From: Thermoanaerobaculia bacterium
Lineage (GTDB): Bacteria > Acidobacteriota > Thermoanaerobaculia > Multivoradales > JAHEKO01
Direction of reading: 5' to 3'
NCBI GenBank assembly: GCA_947259925.1
Contig: CAMYOG010000005.1
Location: forward strand, 88,699 to 152,698
Length of the DNA stretch: 64,000 nt
Shown here: piece after piece, positions 26,913 through 32,566 of the stretch
How positions within the stretch are numbered: the first letter of the stretch is position 1
How the letters are laid out: every line of letters begins with the position of its first letter
The notes under the pieces: model-generated
The model's input: the letters and a program-made list of their open reading frames with translations, nothing else
The model's database searches: none
Told to the model about the DNA's origin: nothing
Program-made: the position numbers and the translations under genes

Positions 26913-27386
26913 ATGAGCAGAGCTGGCAAGATCGCGACCGCTGCCGCCCTCATGGCAGCGGTGACCGTGGTCGGTTGGGTCATGCTGGTCGGGGTGCTCT
27001 ACGCGGCCGGCGGCGTCGTGACGGTCGAGGTCGAGGACCGGCATCAGGGTCTCGATATCTACCTGCCGGTGCCGATGGTGCTCCTGGATGCGATGGTCGC
27101 CTCGGCGGCGATGCCCGCGGTCCACACCGCCGGCTTGCCCCGGGTCGAGCTGGACGGAATGAGTGTCGACTTCGGAGAGCTCGGATCGGTCGTGCTCGAA
27201 TTGCTGCACGAGCTCGAAGAGCTCCCGGACGCCACCCTCGTGGAGGTCGTCAGTGGCCCCGACCGGGTGCGTATCTCCAAGGACGGGACCAAGCTGAGGG
27301 TCGAGGTGGAGGAGCCGGGCACGTCGATCGATCTGGCGATTCCGACCCGCGGCGTGCTGCGAATGGCTGAGCGCATTCTCGGCTGA
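26913..27386 (+). CDS. Membrane-anchored or exported protein, paralogue of the preceding gene
   Basis: A 157-residue protein with an uncleaved-looking N-terminal hydrophobic segment (about 6-31). It repeats the pattern of its upstream neighbour: VTVEVEDRHQGLDIYLPVPM, then LVEVVSGPDRVRISKDG and IDLAIPTRGVLRM. The two genes are 1 nt apart (stop TAG 26909-26911, ATG 26913) and probably co-transcribed and coupled. Both lack recognised catalytic motifs. A function in the envelope, perhaps beside the efflux pump just upstream, is a guess from position only. Confidence 0.68.
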   Translation: MSRAGKIATAAALMAAVTVVGWVMLVGVLYAAGGVVTVEVEDRHQGLDIYLPVPMVLLDAMVASAAMPAVHTAGLPRVELDGMSVDFGELGSVVLELLHELEELPDATLVEVVSGPDRVRISKDGTKLRVEVEEPGTSIDLAIPTRGVLRMAERILG

Positions 27387-27410
27387 GCAGCGGCCGAGCC
27401 CGCTGTCCAC

Positions 27411-27416
27411 TACAAT
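27411..27416 (+). promoter_or_regulatory. -10 box TACAAT, leaderless start of the amidotransferase gene
   Basis: TACAAT, 7 nt before the ATG at 27424, within a 37-nt gap after the preceding gene. No -35 or Shine-Dalgarno is evident. Confidence 0.55.
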
Positions 27417-27423
27417 CCGCGGG

Positions 27424-28149
27424 ATGGGAGACCCGCGGTTCCTCCTCCTGCAGGCGCGGCACGACGACGACCCGATGCGCGAGCAGGAGCGGCGTTGCTT
27501 CGCCGGCAAGCTGGAGGTCGATCCGGAGCGGATCGTCTGCTGGGACCTGCTCAAGGGGCCCCCGGTCTTCTCGGTGGTCGCCGAGCACGAGATCCTGATG
27601 ATGGGTGGTAGCGGCGACTTTCTGGTCTCGGAGCGGGACCTGCCACAGTTCTCGGGGCTGCTCGCCCTGCTGGTCGACGTGACCGAGCGCGGCTATCCGA
27701 TGTTCGCCTCCTGTTTCGGCTTCCAGTGCCTGGTGGAAGCGCTCGGCGGCGAGATCATCTACGACCCCGAGCGGACCGAGGTCGGCACCTACGATCTGAC
27801 CCTGACCCCCGAGGGCGAGGCCGATCCGCTGCTCGGCCACCTTCCCGCACGCTTCGCGGCGCAGATGGGTCGCAAGGACCGGGCCCGCAAGCTGCCGCCG
27901 GGCGCCGTACACCTGGCGTCGAGCGAGAGCTGTCCTTACCAGGCGTTCCGCCTGGAAGGCAAGCCGATCTGGGCGACCCAGTTCCACCCCGAGCTGAGCT
28001 GCGAGGAGAACCGCGAGCGCTTCATCAAGTACGTCGCCAACTACGAAGGCTTCGCCAACAACGAGACCGCTACCGCCACCCTCGAGCGCTTCGCCGACAG
28101 CCCTCATACCGCCGACCTCCTGCCGCGCTTCGTCGACCTCGTGCTCTAG
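27424..28149 (+). CDS. Class I glutamine amidotransferase
   Basis: A 241-residue stand-alone GATase1 domain of the GMP-synthase/YfeJ-like type. The triad is visible: nucleophile C97 in FASCFGFQ, H188 and E190 in TQFHPE. The oxyanion region MMGGSGDF (59-66) fits too. It hydrolyses glutamine, or acts on a gamma-glutamyl bond, in the cytoplasm; the acceptor is unknown. Start ATG at 27424 directly after a TACAAT box. Its TAG overlaps the stop of the convergent metallopeptidase-like gene in the shared CTAG at 28146-28149. Confidence 0.9.
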   Translation: MGDPRFLLLQARHDDDPMREQERRCFAGKLEVDPERIVCWDLLKGPPVFSVVAEHEILMMGGSGDFLVSERDLPQFSGLLALLVDVTERGYPMFASCFGFQCLVEALGGEIIYDPERTEVGTYDLTLTPEGEADPLLGHLPARFAAQMGRKDRARKLPPGAVHLASSESCPYQAFRLEGKPIWATQFHPELSCEENRERFIKYVANYEGFANNETATATLERFADSPHTADLLPRFVDLVL

Positions 28150-28661
28150 CCACCGGGCTCGCCGGCCGGCTGAACGATCTGTCGGAAGAGGCTCGACTCG
28201 CGCTTGAAGAAGCCCTCCGTGTGGTAGGAGTCGGCGAGGCGGAAGTGCTCGTAGTCGAGGTGGTGACAGAGCTCGTGGAAGAGGGTGCGGATGAACGTTT
28301 TGAACGCCACGATCTGGCGTCGCTGGGCGGTGCGCATCCAGACGGTCAGCCTGGCCGGACGCCCGTCCTCGGGCGGCTCGTAGAGGCCGTGCAACTCGCC
28401 CCAGGTGCGCGACGGTCGTTTGGCCAGCACCCGCACCGCGGCCCGGGGTGAGCCCAGCTGATCGTTGATGCGGTCGGCGAGCTCCTGGCAGATCGACTCG
28501 AGCAGCTGCTGCCGATCTTCGCCCAGGGCTCCCTCGGCCGAGCTCGCCAGGGGGTGCAGCGCCGCCGGATCGGGCAGGTGGACGTCGGTCAACTCGTCGC
28601 TCCGACGATAGATCCGCTGCCGGGCCGGGCTCAGGCGGTGGTAGTAGTCGAAGGGTGACAA
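28146..28661 (-). CDS. Metallopeptidase-like protein with HExxH motif
   Basis: A protein of about 171 residues, mostly helical, ending in a HELCHHLDYEHF segment (H129, E130, H133), the zinc-ligand pattern of SprT/zincin-like peptidases; the third ligand would be a later His or Glu (SYHTEGFF). No signal peptide. The start is doubtful: upstream of the conserved-looking FDYYHRLSPARQRIYRR segment the only plausible start is the TTG at 28661, which lies 5 nt beyond the HU terminator T run; a longer frame to 28706 would run through the terminator hairpin. No Shine-Dalgarno is seen. Expression may depend on read-through from the HU gene or on an unseen promoter. Shares CTAG stops with the amidotransferase gene. 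Confidence 0.65.
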   Translation of the reverse strand: MSPFDYYHRLSPARQRIYRRSDELTDVHLPDPAALHPLASSAEGALGEDRQQLLESICQELADRINDQLGSPRAAVRVLAKRPSRTWGELHGLYEPPEDGRPARLTVWMRTAQRRQIVAFKTFIRTLFHELCHHLDYEHFRLADSYHTEGFFKRESSLFRQIVQPAGEPGG

Positions 28662-28665
28662 AGAG

Positions 28666-28699
28666 AAAAACCCCGCCACGGCCGAGGGCCGTGCCGGGG
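28666..28699 (-). terminator. Intrinsic terminator of the HU gene
   Basis: On the minus strand, a 13-bp hairpin (CCCCGGCACGGCC / GGCCGTGGCGGGG, one mismatch, loop CTC) is followed by TTTTT (28670-28666). It lies 28 nt after the HU stop and abuts the TTG start of the metallopeptidase-like gene. Confidence 0.9.
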
Positions 28700-28727
28700 C
28701 TCCCATACCTAGAGAAAGTGGGACCGA

Positions 28728-29021
28728 TTAGTCCGCGACGCGGTCCTTCAGACCCTTGGCGGGCTTGAAATAGGCGTACTTCTTGGCCGCGATGTAGATC
28801 TCCGCGCCAGTGGCGGGATTGCGGCCCTTACGGCCCGCGCGGCTCTTCGTGCCGAACGACCCGAACCCTGCCAGCTGCACCTTCGCTCCGCCGTCGAGGG
28901 CAGTAGCGATGATGCCGTGGCCGGGCCTGGTGTCGAAGATCGTCTGCACGATCTCGTTGGCCTTAGCCTGCGATATGTCACACTTCTTCGCGAGCTTCTC
29001 AGCCATCTCGGACTTGTTCAT
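28728..29021 (-). CDS. HU/IHF-family DNA-binding protein
   Basis: A 97-residue nucleoid protein. It begins MNKSEMAEKLAKKCDISQAKANEIV, the usual helical dimerisation half, and includes VQLAGFGSF, GRKGRNPATG and a KKYAYFKPAKGLKD ending, which are HU-family hallmarks (the DNA-intercalating arm is RNPATG). It binds and bends DNA non-specifically. One unusual feature is a short GHGIIAT insertion-like stretch between helix 2 and the beta region. The ATG at 29021 follows GAAGGAG. A good promoter lies upstream (29084-29111) and an intrinsic terminator downstream, so it is a monocistronic unit with about a 55-nt leader. Confidence 0.95.
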   Translation of the reverse strand: MNKSEMAEKLAKKCDISQAKANEIVQTIFDTRPGHGIIATALDGGAKVQLAGFGSFGTKSRAGRKGRNPATGAEIYIAAKKYAYFKPAKGLKDRVAD

Positions 29022-29083
29022 TCGGTCTCCTTCTCTTCGTGGATGGTCTCCTCCCCACGCGGGAGATTCCCTCCGAGTTAATC

Positions 29084-29111
29084 AATAAAGGCTGTGTGCG
29101 GTTTCACTCAA
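29084..29111 (-). promoter_or_regulatory. Promoter of the HU gene
   Basis: On the minus strand TTGAGT (29111-29106) and TTTATT (29089-29084) are separated by 16 nt, about 55-60 nt upstream of the start codon. This is one of few conventional promoters in the window, with a leader and a Shine-Dalgarno. The rest of the 273-nt gap upstream (29112-29294) shows no gene. Confidence 0.6.
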
Positions 29112-29294
29112 ACGGAAGCTCCACCAGGGAGCTGTCTGTAGGCCCTCGAACCGACGGAATCCTGTCTCGTCGAAGCCGATCTACCAACTGACGGGCGGAT
29201 CGTACCACGCGTTTCTCGATAGAGCCAGCATCAATCGAGGTTTTTCCTGCGTTTTTTCGGGTCGGTCCCGCGGCGCGTCGAGTGCGCCCTGTGC

Positions 29295-29960
29295 CTAGAC
29301 GAAGTCGACGTTCTGCTCGTAGGCCCGGCGATGGACATCGGGCACCCGCGCGTCTTCGGCCGGATAGCCGACCGGCATCAGCAGGAAGGGCCGTTCGTTG
29401 TCGGGGCGCTCGAGGATCTCGGAGAGGAACTTCATCGGCGCCGGGGTGTGCGTCAGGGTGACCAGCCCCGCCAGGTGGAGCGCCGTGATCAGCAGACCGG
29501 CGGCGATGCCGACCGACTCGTGCACGTAGTAGTGCTTGATGCGGCTGCCGTCGGCCGTTATGCCGTAGGCCTGCGCGAAGATCACGATCAGTAGCGGCGC
29601 GGTCTCCAGGAACGGCTTACGGGTGTCGGTCCCGAGCGGCGCCAGCGCCTCGAGCCACTCTTTGGGCGCCCGGCGCTCGTAGAAGTCGCGCTCCTCGGCC
29701 TCGGCGGCGACGCGGATTCGAGACTTGACGTCAGGGTTGCGGACCACCACGAAGTGCCACGGCTGGAGATTCGCGCCGCTCGGGGCGGTGCATGCCACCC
29801 GCAGGCAGTTCTCGATCACCCGGTCGGGAACGTCGCGATCCGAGAAATCGCGCACGCTCCGGCGGCGCTCCATCGTCGCCAGCAGGTCGACGGTACGAGC
29901 GAGCATCTCCGACTCGGGATAGCCCCGGTAACCCTCGAGCGGAATGGTCTTCGGCGGCAT
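29295..29960 (-). CDS. Nitroreductase-family FMN oxidoreductase
   Basis: A 221-residue flavoprotein of the nitroreductase fold. The ERRRSVRDFSDRDVP start (FMN-phosphate-binding Arg residues), APSGANLQPWHFVVV (FMN-binding Ser/Asn and PWxF) and the SVGIAAGLLITALHLAGL helix, plus a late PVGYPAED, are all typical. It may reduce nitro compounds or dehalogenate; the BluB and iodotyrosine deiodinase branch starts similarly. Last gene of the minus-strand operon: the ATG at 29960 follows GGAG and is 11 nt after the stop of the phosphatase-kinase fusion gene. Its link to signalling there is unclear. Confidence 0.9.
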   Translation of the reverse strand: MPPKTIPLEGYRGYPESEMLARTVDLLATMERRRSVRDFSDRDVPDRVIENCLRVACTAPSGANLQPWHFVVVRNPDVKSRIRVAAEAEERDFYERRAPKEWLEALAPLGTDTRKPFLETAPLLIVIFAQAYGITADGSRIKHYYVHESVGIAAGLLITALHLAGLVTLTHTPAPMKFLSEILERPDNERPFLLMPVGYPAEDARVPDVHRRAYEQNVDFV

Positions 29961-29971
29961 CGCTCCGGAAG

Positions 29972-32086
29972 CTACTCCTCGATGGGGGTGTAGGCCACCT
30001 CCAGCCCGTCGCCGTACTCGAAGATCACCTCGTCTCTGCCGACCTTGGCGATGCGCTTCTCGAGCAGCTCGAGAACCTTGTCGCGCCGTTTCAGCAGCGC
30101 TTTGATCTCGAAGCCGCTGATCAGCCCCTCGAGCCGTGCCTGGACCTGGTCCGGGTCGAGCCGGCGCAGACCTTCATACATCTCCCGAGAGCACCGGCTC
30201 ACCCGATCGGGGCGCAGCAGCTGGCGGTTCTGCGACAGCGTACGCGTATGGTCGATCAGCCAGATGTCGAACCCCTCGGTCCAGAAGATGTTCTGGCTGT
30301 TGCGGTCGGTGTTGTCGACCAGGTTGTCGAAGATTCGCACGTCGTGCATCTGCTGGTAGAGATATGGGTCGGTCGGATCGCCGTCGCCGCGCTCGCGCCA
30401 GTCGAACAGATTGATGCCGTTCTCGATCCAGAGCGCCAGCGAGCCGGTACGGCCGTCGATCTTGCGCCGCACCGCTGGCGGAACGTTCTTCATGCCCATG
30501 AGCTTGCTCAGCTCGTAGACCGCGACCTGGCTCCTGTAGCTGTCCCGAAAGAACATCACCTTGGTGCCGTCGTTCAGGACCACCGGCCGGGTCGGGCTCC
30601 CCTCGACCTCGTGAATCGAATGGAAGATTCCGTGGGCGCGCGTGCCGCCGAGCTCCAGCAGGACCTTGAGCGCGCCGGTCTTGCCCTGGCCTACCGGTTT
30701 GGTGGAGATCGGGGTCGCGTGGCGCAGGAAGCGCTCGATCTGCTCGGGGCTCTGAAAGGGCAGGGGGCTATCGTCCGGACCGCGGTAGACGCGGCTGGAG
30801 CCACGCTCGGCCGGCTCGCCCTCCACGGCTGCGTGGTCCTCGCCTGGGCCGTCGCCGTTGGTTCCCAGGCTCTCTTCGGGCTCCTCGGCGCCGCCGTAGA
30901 TCGCCGAGACGCCGTCGGCGGTGATCTCCAGCGCCGAGGCGCGACCACCGTAATACGACCGCAGCATGCCGGTGTCGATCAGGAACAGCCGGCCGTCGAG
31001 CCGCTCGAGGACGTGGTGATTGGCGATCGGCGAGTGAGCGGCGACGGTCCGCCGGACACCGTAGGCCTGGTCGGTCTGATCGAGCAGAGCGGCCAGCGGC
31101 TCGTCCTCGAGACCCAACGGCGCCTTCGCGTACCCGCGGTACCAGAGCACGCTCCCCTCCGCGAACAGGTCGGTGAGGATGGCGTTGAGCAGCTCCCACC
31201 CCTCGGTCGCGAGCTCGCGATCGGACGGCGTCTCCGGGAAGTAGAGCGTGTGCTCGAGCGCCAGGCGGGTCTCGGCCCACGAGAAGAACGGCAGTACCAG
31301 ACGGCGCTTCTCGAGCTTGCGGCGCAGCTCCCGCCAGTCGTCGAATCTTCGGCGGTGAAGCTCGTTGATCTCGTCGAGGGTGAATCCCTGGTAGCTGGGG
31401 CCGATGCCGCCGTGTAGGAAGAGCGTGTCGTCGAGCTTGACCGCCACTGGCAGGTTGCGCAGCCAGCTACCGTAGCGGCCTTCGAACGAGAACGCCTGCC
31501 GGTACTCGATCAGCCCGGGCGGGTGCGCGGCCAACCACTCGTCGCTGCCCTGACCGATGAACGCGGTCAGCTCGGCGCTCAGCTCGACCTCGCGGTCGCC
31601 CAGCAGTCGCTCCTGGATCCGGGCGCGGCGGTTGCGCCACTTCTGCCACTGCTTGAGAGCCGCCTTGCGGCGGGCTTCGGACTCCTCGTCGGCGAAGCTG
31701 GCGTGGATCGCCGGATTGACCAGCGCATCGCGGTCGTTGTAGATCAGGTTCATTGCCTCGTGGTTGCCCAGGAGGATGAGCACCTGGCCTCCCTGCGCTG
31801 CCGCCTGGCGCTCGATCTTCATCAGCAGCTCCATGGCGTCGCGCACCCCCGAGCCGCGATCGGTGAAGTCGCCCGTCTGCACCAGCCGGGCGCTGCCGCC
31901 GATCCAGTCACCCTGGGCGTCGACCAGCTTAGCGATCTGCAGGAGCTCCAGGAACTCCTCGTAGGCGCCGTGGATGTCGCCGATCGCCAGCAGCCGGTCC
32001 CCGGCCCGGGCTGCCGAGGGCGCGCTGGTGCAGGCGATCAGGGCGAGCACTGCCAGCAGCCGGGTCATGGAGCTGAGCGTGGGCAT
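29972..32086 (-). CDS. Exported fusion: PPP-type phosphatase plus PI4K-II-like kinase domain
   Basis: A 704-residue protein. Signal peptide at about 1-28 (hydrophobic core LLAVLALIACTSA, cleavage near ARA/GD). The N-terminal half is a PPP-family metallophosphatase: GDIHG (36-40), GDFTDRG (72-78), GNHE (107-110), LFLHGG with H225, and AAHSPIA with H351. After a low-complexity acidic linker (about 400-440) the C-terminal domain (about 455-680) resembles type II phosphatidylinositol 4-kinases and related bacterial PI3/4K-like kinases: possible ATP-contact Lys509 in GTKVMFF, Glu525 in VYELSKL, the VPPAV segment, catalytic DNTDRNSQN (D594, N599) and metal-binding D612 in LIDHT. The pairing of opposing activities in one exported chain is unusual. 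It follows the cyclic-nucleotide-binding gene by 4 nt. The C-terminal assignment is by motif only. Confidence 0.82.
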   Translation of the reverse strand: MPTLSSMTRLLAVLALIACTSAPSAARAGDRLLAIGDIHGAYEEFLELLQIAKLVDAQGDWIGGSARLVQTGDFTDRGSGVRDAMELLMKIERQAAAQGGQVLILLGNHEAMNLIYNDRDALVNPAIHASFADEESEARRKAALKQWQKWRNRRARIQERLLGDREVELSAELTAFIGQGSDEWLAAHPPGLIEYRQAFSFEGRYGSWLRNLPVAVKLDDTLFLHGGIGPSYQGFTLDEINELHRRRFDDWRELRRKLEKRRLVLPFFSWAETRLALEHTLYFPETPSDRELATEGWELLNAILTDLFAEGSVLWYRGYAKAPLGLEDEPLAALLDQTDQAYGVRRTVAAHSPIANHHVLERLDGRLFLIDTGMLRSYYGGRASALEITADGVSAIYGGAEEPEESLGTNGDGPGEDHAAVEGEPAERGSSRVYRGPDDSPLPFQSPEQIERFLRHATPISTKPVGQGKTGALKVLLELGGTRAHGIFHSIHEVEGSPTRPVVLNDGTKVMFFRDSYRSQVAVYELSKLMGMKNVPPAVRRKIDGRTGSLALWIENGINLFDWRERGDGDPTDPYLYQQMHDVRIFDNLVDNTDRNSQNIFWTEGFDIWLIDHTRTLSQNRQLLRPDRVSRCSREMYEGLRRLDPDQVQARLEGLISGFEIKALLKRRDKVLELLEKRIAKVGRDEVIFEYGDGLEVAYTPIEE

Positions 32087-32090
32087 TGGT

Positions 32091-32537
32091 CTAGCGGGAT
32101 TCCTGGAAGTGGGGGATCAGATGTCTGAACAGCGCCTTGATGATCTCGATGTTGTGAGCGAGCAGGTCGAAGAAGTCGTCTGCCGCGATCGCCAGCACAA
32201 GCGTATCGGACTCGGCTCGGGCGCCGGCGCTTCGGAGCCTGCCGGTGAGGAGCTCGAGCACCCCGAAGGTGGTCAGAGGGCCCGCTTCGCGAACCGTGCC
32301 GTCGCTCGCTTCGAGCCTGACGCCGCCGCGCACCACGCAGTAGAGCGAGTCGGCCGCATCACCCGCTTCGAAGATCTGCTCGTCCGCGCGAAAGCTCTTC
32401 TCGCGCGCGATGGCGGCGATCCTCAAGACCTCCTCGGCCTTGCAGAACGAGAAGATGTCGACGCTCTGAAGAAAGACAACCGTCTCGATTCTGGCTAGCT
32501 TGGGCAAGGCCGATTCCTCTCGGTCAGCCAAGTTCAT
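32091..32537 (-). CDS. Cyclic-nucleotide-binding-domain protein
   Basis: A 148-residue protein that is little more than one cNMP-binding (CAP-type) domain: KSFRADEQIFEAGDAADSLYCVVRGGVRLE is the classic beta-roll, with the phosphate-cassette position at FGVLELLTGRLRSAGARAESD (Glu and Arg present). There is no DNA-binding helix-turn-helix, so it should act by protein contact. Relatives of the NTT-like transporter carry such a domain fused at their end, so this may be the split regulatory domain of its neighbour. ATG at 32537 (a GTG precedes it). It sits 29 nt after the transporter stop and 4 nt before the fusion gene. Confidence 0.88.
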   Translation of the reverse strand: MNLADREESALPKLARIETVVFLQSVDIFSFCKAEEVLRIAAIAREKSFRADEQIFEAGDAADSLYCVVRGGVRLEASDGTVREAGPLTTFGVLELLTGRLRSAGARAESDTLVLAIAADDFFDLLAHNIEIIKALFRHLIPHFQESR

Positions 32538-32566
32538 CACAACGTCCGGCTCCGGGTCACGGCCAC

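Noticed and set aside
29112..29294. A minus-strand stretch with GTTGGTAGA and GGTTCGA resembling D and T arms of a tRNA
   Set aside because: Acceptor and T stems do not pair and the anticodon arm cannot be built; probably chance in the HU upstream region.
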